Below, piece by piece: positions 8,367-16,638 of a stretch of 41,635 nt of DNA. Each line of letters begins with the position of its first letter. The stretch's first letter is position 1. Under the pieces are notes generated by a model. That model searched no databases. It was not told the origin of the DNA and saw only the letters and a program-made list of their open reading frames with translations. The stretch spans positions 1-41,635 of the forward strand of contig NZ_CAJVAP010000025.1 of NCBI RefSeq assembly GCF_910593785.1. Reading direction: 5' to 3'. The position numbers and the translations under genes are program-made. The DNA comes from Leucobacter soli (GTDB lineage: Bacteria > Actinomycetota > Actinomycetes > Actinomycetales > Microbacteriaceae).

Positions 8367-8435
8367 ATTCTGCGACTCAGACATAGGCCCTCGCGCAGAA
8401 TGACGAGAGGGGACGGCCCGATTCCCCGGCCTCTC
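8367..8435. terminator. Two hairpins between convergent genes
   Basis: ATTCTGCG (8367-8374) pairs with CGCAGAAT (8394-8401). GAGAGG (8405-8410) pairs with CCTCTC (8430-8435), the second overlapping the serpin stop codon. They probably act as a bidirectional terminator. Confidence 0.45.
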
Positions 8436-9750
8436 ACTCGTGCCGCGGGTCGCGGATCGCGGCTTGGAAGAGCGGCCAGCCCGTCTCGTCGTGCACGATG
8501 GTGAAGAGGAACGGACGGTCGAAGGCGATCGTCTCATCGACCATCGTCAGCGAAACCTTCATGACGCCGAGCTCGGTCACCGCGGCGGCGACGGTGCCCG
8601 CCTCGTCGACGCGCAGCACGGCCTGCTGGAAGGCCTGGCCGACGCAGAGCGGCCCATCGCCGATGCCCGAGAGGTCGACGCCGGGGTTGCCGCAGACCGT
8701 CGAGCCGAGACCCGCGCGCTCGAAGATGCCGCTCTCGATCAGATCGAGCGGCTCGTCGGCGGGGATGTCGAGGGTCGGCAGCGAGAGCGCGAGCCGGATC
8801 GGCTGCGCGGCGCCCAGCTTCTCCGCGGCCTGCGCCAGCAGCCCCGGGATGGCCGCTGCGGGGTCGGTACCGCGGGGCGGCAGCAGCAGATCTGCGTGGG
8901 CGCCCTCACTGTACGGCAGTCGCACGGCGATCCAGCCGCCGTCGAGTTCGGCGTAGGCGAACTCGCCCGGGCTCATGGTCATCGTCTCGACCTCGACGCT
9001 GCTGCCGTCACTGAGCACGAAGGGCAGATCCATGGTGCGGTTCCCATCGAACGGGGTCCGCCATTTCGCGGCGAAGAGGATCGCGTTCTGCAGCACCAGC
9101 TCGAGATCGGGGTCGGGCTGGATCGCCGACTCTTCGACAAGCCCGCCCGTGTGCTCGTTCACCCAGGCGTCGAGCACCTTCTTGCCGGCGTCGCTGCTGA
9201 GATCGGCGCTCTGCATACCGGCGTCGAAGCCGTCGGCGAGCGCATCGACGAAGCTCTGCCGAACCTCGAATCCCTCGTTCACCACGAGATTGTTCGCAAG
9301 GTGCAGGATGGGCCGCTCGGGCAGTTCGTCGCCGACGGCCTCCGCCGGGTCGCCCTCGAGCTCGCGCACCGAGCGCTGCAGCGCGGCGAAGGCGTCGCGC
9401 CGATCCTCCCCCGTCGCGCCAAGTGCCGCTTCGAGGTCTTCCAGGCTCCGCCCCTTCGCACCTTCGGTGAGCATCGCGAGCGCCGTCGCGAGGCCGGCCG
9501 GCGACACCACGACGTTGCCCTCGTGCGGGGCGGCCTCGAGCGCGAGGAGCCCGAGCGCACCGGTCGCCGCGACCGCGGCGTCGAGCGCCTCGGCCTCGCT
9601 CAGCGCAACCGTGCGCATCGAGACGTTCTGCGCGCGCAGCTCGCCGCTCGCGTCGGGCGTCGCGGGCGGCTCCGTATCGGGCGTCGCGCAGGCGGAGAGT
9701 GCGAGCAGCGGCACGGCCAGCGCCGCGATGAGACCTGCCGTGCGTTTCAT
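8434..9750 (-). CDS. Lipid-anchored serpin
   Basis: This 438-residue protein has a lipoprotein signal peptide with lipobox LSAC (Cys21), then a full serpin fold. Diagnostic pieces are NVVVSPAGLATALAMLTEGA, the reactive-loop hinge DEAGTVAAAVTE, and the C-terminal FDRPFLFTIVHDETG. Serpins trap serine or cysteine proteases by loop insertion, and the small hinge residues (AAA) suggest an inhibitory member. If Gly of GTV is P15, P1 falls near Met-Lys-Val, so target specificity is uncertain. GGAGG lies 8 bases before the ATG. Serpins are uncommon in bacteria; here one is placed on the outer face of the membrane. Confidence 0.93.
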   Translation of the reverse strand: MKRTAGLIAALAVPLLALSACATPDTEPPATPDASGELRAQNVSMRTVALSEAEALDAAVAATGALGLLALEAAPHEGNVVVSPAGLATALAMLTEGAKGRSLEDLEAALGATGEDRRDAFAALQRSVRELEGDPAEAVGDELPERPILHLANNLVVNEGFEVRQSFVDALADGFDAGMQSADLSSDAGKKVLDAWVNEHTGGLVEESAIQPDPDLELVLQNAILFAAKWRTPFDGNRTMDLPFVLSDGSSVEVETMTMSPGEFAYAELDGGWIAVRLPYSEGAHADLLLPPRGTDPAAAIPGLLAQAAEKLGAAQPIRLALSLPTLDIPADEPLDLIESGIFERAGLGSTVCGNPGVDLSGIGDGPLCVGQAFQQAVLRVDEAGTVAAAVTELGVMKVSLTMVDETIAFDRPFLFTIVHDETGWPLFQAAIRDPRHE

Positions 9751-9935
9751 GGTGCTGCCTCCAGGGACCGCGCGCGCGGTGCGGATGCACCCGCCTTCGA
9801 TGAGTACTGTCTCGAACCCGGCGATCGTCTCACGGATCCGGGCATCGTCGGCGAGACGCTTTCGGCGCCGGTGACATTACTCTGTGAGAAGCGGGCCGGG
9901 GTCTCGGCCGTCTCGCGGACGAGAGAGGTTGCGCT

Positions 9936-10895
9936 ATGAACCCCATCAAGGATCGACGGCCACCCGTACTCGTCGTTGCGCTCGCCCTCTGCACGAGCGC
10001 AGCACTCGGCATCGTCGGCTGCGCGCGGGAGGCGCCGGAGATACCCGCGGCTCCCGCGACGCAAGCGAGCGGCTCTCCATCGAACGAGTCCGAGGTCGAG
10101 ACCACCGGGCCGCTGCTCACCAGCGGAACCCCGGTGGGTGTCATGGGCACGGATGAGGAGACCAGGGTGTGCTTCTACGGCGAGACGCTCTCGCTGCCGC
10201 CGGGCTGCCTGGGGCCGCTGCTCATCGGCTGGGATTGGGCCGAGCACCCGGGAGAATACCGGGAGTACGAAGGCCACCCCGGGCGGCGCCATGGGCAGTT
10301 CATCGTGACCGGGTACCTCGACGAGACCGCCGGCACCTTCACCCTGGTGAAGGCGGGGAGCGCCGACGAATACGTGTATCCCGAGGAAGTGCCCGACGAG
10401 GAGCTGTTCGCCACGGCGTGCCCGGAGCCCGAGGGCGGCTGGCGCGTGCTCGACGAGACGAAGACGAACGAAGACACCATGTACGAGATGTTCGAGGCCG
10501 CGGAGGGGATCGACGGCTTCTCGATGTCCTGGATCGACAGCTACACCGCGGCGGCGCCGGACGCGCAAGAGCACTCGGGCAATGATCCGAAGCACAGCAT
10601 CTTGAACGTCAAGGTCGTCGACGATGTCGAGGCCGCGGAGGCCGCATTGCGCGAGATCTGGGGCGGCATGCTCTGCATCACGACGGGCAAGCGTACGCAG
10701 GCCGAGTTACTGGCGATGCAGCGCGAGATTCACTCCGAGCACGAATATCTCAGTTCCGCTCCCGAAGACGGCGAGTACCTCGGGGTCAGCACGCTCTACG
10801 ACGACGGCACGCTGCAGCGGGAGTTCGATCGACGCTACGGAGCGGGGGCAGTACGAGTGAGGTCTGAACTCAAGGTCGTCGAGCCCGCGCCGTGA
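9936..10895 (+). CDS. Lipoprotein with CF-GW domain and C-terminal extension
   Basis: This 319-residue protein has a lipobox, GIVGC, near residue 30. Residues about 78-145 form a domain shared with the next gene: VCFxG, PPxCxGPxLIGW, a WxEHxGE segment, GxFxxTGxYD-like and TFTL. Two Cys in the domain may form a disulfide. The following region of about 170 residues is acidic and unrecognised, with two further Cys (TACPEP, LCITTG). GAGAGAGG lies 7 bases before the ATG. It diverges from the serpin gene across 185 bases, so the two may be co-regulated. The function is unknown. Confidence 0.85.
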   Translation: MNPIKDRRPPVLVVALALCTSAALGIVGCAREAPEIPAAPATQASGSPSNESEVETTGPLLTSGTPVGVMGTDEETRVCFYGETLSLPPGCLGPLLIGWDWAEHPGEYREYEGHPGRRHGQFIVTGYLDETAGTFTLVKAGSADEYVYPEEVPDEELFATACPEPEGGWRVLDETKTNEDTMYEMFEAAEGIDGFSMSWIDSYTAAAPDAQEHSGNDPKHSILNVKVVDDVEAAEAALREIWGGMLCITTGKRTQAELLAMQREIHSEHEYLSSAPEDGEYLGVSTLYDDGTLQREFDRRYGAGAVRVRSELKVVEPAP

Positions 10896-10981
10896 GCCGA
10901 TGTCGTTGTCGATATCGATGGCGTTGTCGACGACGGTGCGCGCGGTTGAGACGATCATCGGCCGCGCGACATTCCGAAGTG

Positions 10982-11000
10982 AGGGCCGAATGCCGGCCCT
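10982..11000 (+). other. Short hairpin between the two paralogous lipoprotein genes
   Basis: AGGGCCG and CGGCCCT enclose a 5-base loop. The hairpin overlaps an alternative upstream ATG at 10990, which favours the 11023 start. It may attenuate read-through from the upstream gene. Confidence 0.4.
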
Positions 11001-11022
11001 GCACCGCGAGGAAGGCACGATC

Positions 11023-11424
11023 ATGCACCGGCGATATCAGCGCGGGGCCCGGATCCTCATCGCACTCGCGCTCGGCCTCGCTGCTGCAGCGAGCACCGCC
11101 GGTTGCGCCGGCGAGACGCCCGGCGAGCCCGAGCCGCACGCACCCGCCATGCCGACGGACGGCGATCTGCTGACGACCGACTACCCCGTGACCGTGTTCG
11201 ACAATACGGGCGGCGACGGCGAGGGCGCCCAGGTCTGCTTCGGCGGCGTCATGGAGTCGTACCCGCCGCAGTGCAGCGGGCCCGTGCTCATCGGCTGGAA
11301 CTGGGACGAGCACGAGGGCGAGTTCGAGACGGCCTCCGGGGTGCGCTGGGGCGAGTTCGTCCTGACCGGGCGCTACGACGCCGAGGCCGAGACCTTCACC
11401 CTGACCGAGGTCCGCACCGAGTAG
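11023..11424 (+). CDS. Small lipoprotein, paralogue of the preceding gene
   Basis: This 133-residue protein has a lipobox (STAGC, Cys about 28) followed by one copy of the domain seen in the previous gene: VCFGG, YPPQCSGPVLIGWNWDEHEGE, GEFVLTGRYD and ETFTLTEV. Unlike its neighbour it lacks the long C-terminal extension. ATG 11023 is chosen because GAGGAAGG lies 7 bases upstream. The pair looks like a tandem duplication followed by gain or loss of the extension. No function is known. Confidence 0.85.
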   Translation: MHRRYQRGARILIALALGLAAAASTAGCAGETPGEPEPHAPAMPTDGDLLTTDYPVTVFDNTGGDGEGAQVCFGGVMESYPPQCSGPVLIGWNWDEHEGEFETASGVRWGEFVLTGRYDAEAETFTLTEVRTE

Positions 11425-11478
11425 CCCGCGAGCACGGCCACCGCATCCTCGATGCGGATCGCGCGGCGAGATCGAGCG

Positions 11479-11526
11479 TCTCACGGCGCCAGAGTGTCGG
11501 CCTCTCACGGCGCCAGAGTGTCGGCC
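11479..11526. repeat. Perfect 24-base tandem duplication at a gene end
   Basis: Two exact copies (11479-11502, 11503-11526) begin TCTCACGGCGCC. The inner copy encodes the last seven residues and stop of the adjacent minus-strand lipoprotein gene, so the 3' end of that gene has been duplicated. Confidence 0.9.
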
Positions 11527-12827
11527 GTCGGCGCCGCCGAGCCGTCGAGCATCTTCGTGCCCGAACTGCCCTGCGTCGGCTTCGCCGGGCAGTCGATCTT
11601 GACGCCGCGGGCGTGCTTCTCGGCCGAGGAGTACCGGCGGCCGTCCTCGTCCCTCCAGTCCGGGTTCACCGGCAGCCTGAAATTCGCATCGCGGATCACG
11701 TAGCTGCCATCGTCGGTCTTGATGGTGAAGTCGCCGTCGATCTCCAGATAGGTGGGCTGCAGATAGAAGATGTTCGCGTAGCCCCACGGCACGGAGTTCT
11801 CCACCGAGATCGTCACCTTGTTCTCGGCGGACCAGGCATGGCTGTACTTCGTGCTCACCGCGAGCTTCACGATCTTGATGTTGAACGTCCACGTCTTCTC
11901 GACCGAGAAGGTCGCCTGCATGCCCAGCGATTTCTCCTCGATGAACTGGTGCTTCGCCGATTCGTGCCGGTCGGGCCCGCAGTTGTTGTAGACGTCGAGC
12001 ACGTTCCATTGAGATCCGGGCGTCTCGACGATCTCCTGCCGGGTCGCCCGGTAGCTGCACTCCGGCTCGCCCTTCGAGCAGTACTTCTCGAGCAGCCGCT
12101 GCGCCTCGGCCCCGTCCGTGATGACGGTCGTCGGTTTCTTGGTCACGCGGACGCGGGGCATCGGATTCAGGTGGTCGTCCTGCATCCAGCGCAGATCGCA
12201 GCGGTAGTCGCTCTTCTTCACGGCCTTCCATGTGCCGGGATCGATGATGGCGCACTGCAGTTCGTCCTGCGCGCCGAGCAGCGGCGTCGCCTTCGCGTAG
12301 ACCCAGAACAGCTGATTCGTGCCGGGCAGGCGATAGGTGAGCTCCTGCGAGATCACCTCGTTGCCCTTCGACTGCACGCACGACTCGGCCGTGCCGCCGG
12401 CCGCGACCGAGGCCGAGCTGATCGGCAGCCCGAGCGAGGCGCCCCCGCTCTTCACGCACTCGACAGGGTAGCCCTTCTTCGTCTCGCCGAATCGCGTCAG
12501 CTCGACATCGGGGCTCGCGATGGTCAGGTGGATGCGCGGTACACGAGAGGTCTCATTGCCGGCGCCGGCCTTCGGCATGCCCGATCCGCCGTCGGCGGAC
12601 TCGTCGAACACGATCCCGCCGAACGGCTCGATCTGACCGGCGAGGGCGGGCGCCGCCTCGCTCTCGCCGACGGCCTTCTGCGCCTGCATCACGGTCTCCG
12701 CACTGCACCCGGCGAACGACAGCGCCAGGGCGGCTGCGAGGGCGAGCGCGGCCGATGCCGACGCGGCTCGGCGCGCACCGATCCGAAGCCCGGAGCATTC
12801 TCCGCCGGGCGTCATGCGATCCACCAT
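11505..12827 (-). CDS. Lipoprotein of a three-member paralogous array (third gene)
   Basis: This 440-residue protein has a lipobox (FAGC) at about residue 41 and the array's N-terminal QKAVGE motif. Shared blocks with its two neighbours are: RIHLTIAS; LTYRLPG; DPGTWK; NPMPRVRV; EKYCSK; VYNNCGPDRHES; SVPWGYANIFYLQ; a YLEIDGDF-like block; CPAKPTQGSSGTKMLDGS. The region after CGPDRHES is Ser/Thr/Lys-rich with alternating residues, then PWG and TGDF-like blocks. This resembles the membrane-inserting half of aerolysin/ETX-MTX2-type proteins, which is an inference. It starts 7 bases after the previous gene, so translation is probably coupled. Confidence 0.8.
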   Translation of the reverse strand: MVDRMTPGGECSGLRIGARRAASASAALALAAALALSFAGCSAETVMQAQKAVGESEAAPALAGQIEPFGGIVFDESADGGSGMPKAGAGNETSRVPRIHLTIASPDVELTRFGETKKGYPVECVKSGGASLGLPISSASVAAGGTAESCVQSKGNEVISQELTYRLPGTNQLFWVYAKATPLLGAQDELQCAIIDPGTWKAVKKSDYRCDLRWMQDDHLNPMPRVRVTKKPTTVITDGAEAQRLLEKYCSKGEPECSYRATRQEIVETPGSQWNVLDVYNNCGPDRHESAKHQFIEEKSLGMQATFSVEKTWTFNIKIVKLAVSTKYSHAWSAENKVTISVENSVPWGYANIFYLQPTYLEIDGDFTIKTDDGSYVIRDANFRLPVNPDWRDEDGRRYSSAEKHARGVKIDCPAKPTQGSSGTKMLDGSAAPTADTLAP

Positions 12828-12834
12828 CGTCGGC

Positions 12835-14286
12835 CTACTCCACGGTCTCGAGCGTCGCGCCGGCTGCCAGCAGATCGCTCGCCGAGGGGATCACGCCGCT
12901 GTTCAGCAGCTTCTGCACCTTGCTGCTCTTCACGGTCTTCTTGTGACCGTGATCCTCTTCCACCCACTTCGCGATGCTCGCGCAGTCGGCGTCAGCACCC
13001 ATCGAGTGCTTCTCGAGGAACTTGAAGCGGTTGCCGTCCTCGTCCTTGTACTCGTCGCTCAGCGGCAGCTTGTAGACCGTGTCCGTGATGATGTAGACGT
13101 TGTCCTTCGTGGTGATCACGAAATCGCCGGTGAGCTCGAGGTACGAGAGCTGCGCGTAGAAGAGGTTCGTCTTGCCGTAGGGCACCGGCTGCTTCACGAC
13201 GGCCTTGTACGAGTTCTCGATCTTCCAGATGTGCTTGAACGAGGCCTTGATCTTGGCGGAGACCTTGTCGTGCGCAGGGTTGCCGTAGCCGCCCGAGATC
13301 GCGCCGCCGATCGTGTACGCACCCTGGAAGGTCTTGGCCTGCGCCCACTTGTGCTCGGCGCTCTCGTGACGGTCGGGGCCGCAGTTCGTATACGTATCGA
13401 GCAGCGTCCACTCCGACTCCGGCGGGCTCACGACCCGCTGCCGCGTCGAGGTGTAGTCGCACTCGGGCTGCTTCTTGCTGCAGTTCTCGGTCAGCAGTTG
13501 CTGCGCCCGCTTCGCATCCTTCACCTCGACCACGTTCTTCGCCGTCACCCGCACGCGCGGCATCGGGTTCGTCCAGTACCCGTGCTGCATCCAGCGAACG
13601 TCGCAGGTGTACTTCGTCTTCTTGATATCGACCGGCTTCCAGGTGCGCGGGTCGAACATGTTGCACTGCAGCTCCGGGTTGCCGATGAGCGGATTCTTCA
13701 CGTAGATCCACAGCAGATCGGTGGTGCCGGGCAGACGATAGGTCTGCTCCACCGACATCCAGGTGCCCGCTGTGATCTCGGTGCACGATTCGCCGGTGGT
13801 GCCCGCGGGAATGTTGATGGTGCTCCACGGCAGATCCAGGCAGTTGCGCTGCTTGCCGCCGTAGGTCTCGCCGAAGCGGCTGATGGTGACCTGCGGGCTC
13901 GCGATGGTGAGGTGGATGCGCAGCCGATCCACGGTCTCGGTGACCCCCTGCGTCGACTGCAGCGCCTGCTTCTGCCCGGCGTTGAGGCCCTGGGTGAGAT
14001 CCGTCTTCCCCTTGGGCATGTCGAGTGCGGCCATCGGCTCGTACTTGTCGGCGAGGGTCGGCACCTCGTTCTCCGATACCGGGGCCGTGTCGGTGATGGC
14101 CACGGGCTCGACGTCTCCGGCCATTCCGACGAACCCGCTCTGTTCATCGCCGACGGCCTTCTTCGCCAGGTTCGCCGTGTCGGGCGTGCAGCCGCTGACA
14201 CCGAGCGCGAGCGCGGAGCCGATGGCGATGGCGGTCAGCCAGAGTGCGCTGCGCGACTGCCTGCGCGGTTCACGTGACGTGTTCAC
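12835..14286 (-). CDS. Lipoprotein of a three-member paralogous array (second gene)
   Basis: This member of about 483 residues has a lipobox GVSGC and the KKAVGD motif after the Cys. It shares the full set of array blocks, including TYRLPGTTDLLWIYVK, RWMQ, NPMPRVRV, CGPDRHES, PVPYGKTNLFYAQ and YLELTGDF. Its C-terminus differs from both siblings: the conserved GTKMLDG tail is replaced by a Lys-rich segment. GTG 14286 with GGAAAG 6 bases upstream gives a normal signal-peptide length. An ATG at 14346, overlapping the previous stop codon (TGATG), is the alternative. Function is unknown; see the neighbouring member for the aerolysin-like argument. Confidence 0.8.
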   Translation of the reverse strand: MNTSREPRRQSRSALWLTAIAIGSALALGVSGCTPDTANLAKKAVGDEQSGFVGMAGDVEPVAITDTAPVSENEVPTLADKYEPMAALDMPKGKTDLTQGLNAGQKQALQSTQGVTETVDRLRIHLTIASPQVTISRFGETYGGKQRNCLDLPWSTINIPAGTTGESCTEITAGTWMSVEQTYRLPGTTDLLWIYVKNPLIGNPELQCNMFDPRTWKPVDIKKTKYTCDVRWMQHGYWTNPMPRVRVTAKNVVEVKDAKRAQQLLTENCSKKQPECDYTSTRQRVVSPPESEWTLLDTYTNCGPDRHESAEHKWAQAKTFQGAYTIGGAISGGYGNPAHDKVSAKIKASFKHIWKIENSYKAVVKQPVPYGKTNLFYAQLSYLELTGDFVITTKDNVYIITDTVYKLPLSDEYKDEDGNRFKFLEKHSMGADADCASIAKWVEEDHGHKKTVKSSKVQKLLNSGVIPSASDLLAAGATLETVE

Positions 14287-14345
14287 GTCTGTGCTTTCCG
14301 TTCGAGAGGTTCGAGATCCTGCGTCGTTCACCGTGCGCCCGCCCA

Positions 14346-15722
14346 TCACAATTCATCCGCGGTCGGGGCCGGGCTGCCGTCGAGCATCTTGGTACCGGTA
14401 CTGCCCATCACTGCCTTCGTCGGGCAGTCGATCTTGAAGCCGGCCGCGTAGTGAGAGGCCATCGGGATGGTCCGCCCGCGCTCGTCCTTCCACGCCTGGG
14501 AGAGGGGGAGCTTGTAGGTGATGTTCTTCAGCCGGTAGTTCTTGTCCTTCGTCACGACGTCGACGTCGCCGGTCACCTCGAGGTAGTTGACCTGCAGGTA
14601 GAAGATGTTGGCGTACCCCCATGGCACGGGGTTGTCGATCTCGTTCTCGTAGCTATTGGTGAATTCCCAGGCCCCCTCGAGCTCGAACTCACCGCCGATG
14701 TTGAACTTGGTCTCGGGGATCTCGACCTCGCCCTCGAAGCTCAGGCCGACCGAGTTCTCCCAGCCGAACTTGCGCTCCTTCGCCCAGGTCTGGTGGCCGA
14801 CCTCCTTCTTGTCGGGGCCGCAGTTGTTGTAGACGTCGAGCACCTTCCAGTCCGACTTCTCTGAGGGCACGAGCTTGCGCTTGGCCCCGGTGAAGTCGCA
14901 GTTCGGCTGGTTCTTGGTGCAGTACTTCTCCATGATCTCCTGCGCATTGCCGCCGTCCTCCACGACCTCGGTCTTCTTCAGCTGGAGCTTCACCTTGGGC
15001 ATCGGGTTACGACCGTGGCCGTCGTCCTGCAACCAAGCCGCACCGCAGGTGTACTTCGAGTTGATGTTCGTCTCCCACGTGCCCGGATCGATGACCGAGC
15101 ACTTGAGCTTGTTGTCGCCGATATCGGGGATCTTGACCCAGATCCACAGCAGATCCTTGACCCCGGGGATACTGTAGGTGAGTTCGAGCTCAGGTATCCC
15201 CTCGCCATCGAGGCAGGAGTGGGTCACCTCCCCCTTCTTGACCGTCTTGGCGACCTGCGGGTAGCCCATCGGCCTGTTGTCGTCGCTGTAGCACTGCTCG
15301 CGCCGGATCGCGCTGCCACCGGCCGGGTTCTTGAACGTCTCGCCCTTCAGCTCGAGGTCGTTCTCGACGCTGACGATCTGCAGGTGGATGCGCGGCCAGA
15401 TCGAGGCCTCGTATTCCGCCGCCTCGGCGCCCTTCGGGGCGGCCGGCGGGTCGGTGTCGGGCGTGCTCTCCTCATCGATCGGATCGACGGTGTCGGCGAA
15501 GTCGGGCTCGGTCGCGGTGCCTTCGGGTTCGGTCGCAGTGTCTTCGGCCTCGACGTCTTCCACCTGCTCGGCGACCGGCGCGTCGACTTCTTCGCCCACC
15601 GCCTTCTTCGCCTGAGCCGCGCTCTCGACGCTGCACCCGGCTACGCCGAGCACGAGCATGCCGACGAGTGCGACGGCGCCGATCCAGCGGCCGCCTCGGC
15701 GGATCCGGTTCTCCGGGTTCAT
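14346..15722 (-). CDS. Lipoprotein of a three-member paralogous array (first gene)
   Basis: This 458-residue protein opens the operon. It has a clear lipoprotein signal (lipobox GVAGC, Cys about 30), QAKKAVGE, then an acidic Glu/Asp/Thr linker (about residues 45-100). The array core follows: RIHLQIVS, LTYSIPGVKDLLWIWVK, DPGTW, NPMPKVKL, EKYCTKNQPNC, VYNNCGPD, NPVPWGYANIFYLQ, YLEVTGD and CPTKAVMGSTGTKMLDGS. The six or more conserved Cys fit an exported, disulfide-bonded protein. AGGGAGA lies 4-5 bases before the ATG. Upstream are AT-rich repeats shared with the region beyond the tetR gene. Confidence 0.82.
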   Translation of the reverse strand: MNPENRIRRGGRWIGAVALVGMLVLGVAGCSVESAAQAKKAVGEEVDAPVAEQVEDVEAEDTATEPEGTATEPDFADTVDPIDEESTPDTDPPAAPKGAEAAEYEASIWPRIHLQIVSVENDLELKGETFKNPAGGSAIRREQCYSDDNRPMGYPQVAKTVKKGEVTHSCLDGEGIPELELTYSIPGVKDLLWIWVKIPDIGDNKLKCSVIDPGTWETNINSKYTCGAAWLQDDGHGRNPMPKVKLQLKKTEVVEDGGNAQEIMEKYCTKNQPNCDFTGAKRKLVPSEKSDWKVLDVYNNCGPDKKEVGHQTWAKERKFGWENSVGLSFEGEVEIPETKFNIGGEFELEGAWEFTNSYENEIDNPVPWGYANIFYLQVNYLEVTGDVDVVTKDKNYRLKNITYKLPLSQAWKDERGRTIPMASHYAAGFKIDCPTKAVMGSTGTKMLDGSPAPTADEL

Positions 15723-15771
15723 CGATTCTCCCTGTTCTCACCCGTGAATCGCACCTGGCGATGCGATCCAA

Positions 15772-15810
15772 ACTCTTGCATTAAAAGTAGTATTGCATGC
15801 AGTGCATTAA
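15772..15810. promoter_or_regulatory. AT-rich control region of the lipoprotein operon, candidate TetR site
   Basis: ATGCA-G-TGCAT (15797-15807) is a perfect inverted repeat. TGCATTAA occurs twice. ACTCTTGCATTAAA (from 15772) recurs in related form at 16563 on the other side of the tetR gene. The AT content is strikingly higher than in the surroundings. A regulator site is inferred. Confidence 0.45.
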
Positions 15811-15832
15811 CAACACAAGTGGTCGTTGAAAA

Positions 15833-16489
15833 TCAGATTCCGCCGTGCGTCAGACGCCTCATGAACTCCACGATCAGACCGTTCGTCGTCGCCCCATCGG
15901 GGAGCCGCGGCCCGCTGAGCGAGAGCTGGGCGGCCATGATGGGCCCCATACAGGCTGCGAAGAGCGCGGCACCGCGCGCGACCGGCACGAGCGACCCCTC
16001 GGGGTACCCTCCCCGCGCCAAACTGTCGGCGACGATCCGATCCTGCGCCTGAACCCAGGCCTGCATCATCGATCCGGCCACCTCGGGCGGACCGGTGATC
16101 AGCCCGAGCGCCGACGGCGGGGACTCCTCGATGTTGTCGTAGGAGCGATCGACCCAGCCCGCGGCCTGCATCGCATCGAGCGAAGCGGCGACGGACTCGG
16201 CGATCGGCTCGTCCACGGGCCGCTCCAGGATCCCGTCGACCAGCGCATCGAGCCATCGATCGAAGTAGTCGAGCAGGATCGAGGCCTTCGAGGGGAAATG
16301 CGTGTAGATGGTACGGATCGCGACGTCCGCCTCCTCCGAGATGTCATCCATCGAGGTTTCGAGGTAGCCCTTCTCGGCGAAGAGGCGATTCGCCGCTTCG
16401 GTGATCCGGGCGCGCGTCCGCGCCTTGCGGCGCGCATGACGGGACTCGGCGGGTGCCGCTTCCGGCTGATCCGGGCCTTGCATCATCAT
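15833..16489 (-). CDS. TetR-family transcriptional regulator
   Basis: This 218-residue protein has an N-terminal TetR helix-turn-helix (about residues 25-72, RARITEAANRLFAEKGYLETSMDDISEEADVA and the YTHFPSK signature) and a variable all-helical ligand domain. Three ATG codons lie in a row; GGAAG precedes the first. It sits between the lipoprotein operon (same strand, downstream) and a divergent serine hydrolase operon, and related motifs flank it on both sides. It therefore probably represses itself and one or both neighbours. The ligand is unknown. Confidence 0.92.
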   Translation of the reverse strand: MMMQGPDQPEAAPAESRHARRKARTRARITEAANRLFAEKGYLETSMDDISEEADVAIRTIYTHFPSKASILLDYFDRWLDALVDGILERPVDEPIAESVAASLDAMQAAGWVDRSYDNIEESPPSALGLITGPPEVAGSMMQAWVQAQDRIVADSLARGGYPEGSLVPVARGAALFAACMGPIMAAQLSLSGPRLPDGATTNGLIVEFMRRLTHGGI

Positions 16490-16505
16490 TCTGCTTCCTT
16501 AGAAG

Positions 16506-16587
16506 GTGCGTGCACTGCAACTTGGAAGTGCGTGCACTTTATGCTCGAGTAGCAATTCCACTACTCTTGCATAAAGACAATACTTGC
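16506..16587. promoter_or_regulatory. Candidate TetR operators between divergent genes
   Basis: GTGCGTGCACT is directly repeated at 16506-16516 and 16528-16538, 22 bases or about two helical turns apart. The second forms the palindrome AGTGC-GT-GCACT. ACTCTTGCATAAA from 16563 matches the motif at 15772. Confidence 0.45.
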
Positions 16588-16638
16588 GGCACCGGCCTCG
16601 AGTCGATGACCGGAGCACCGAGACGAGAGGGTCGGCCC

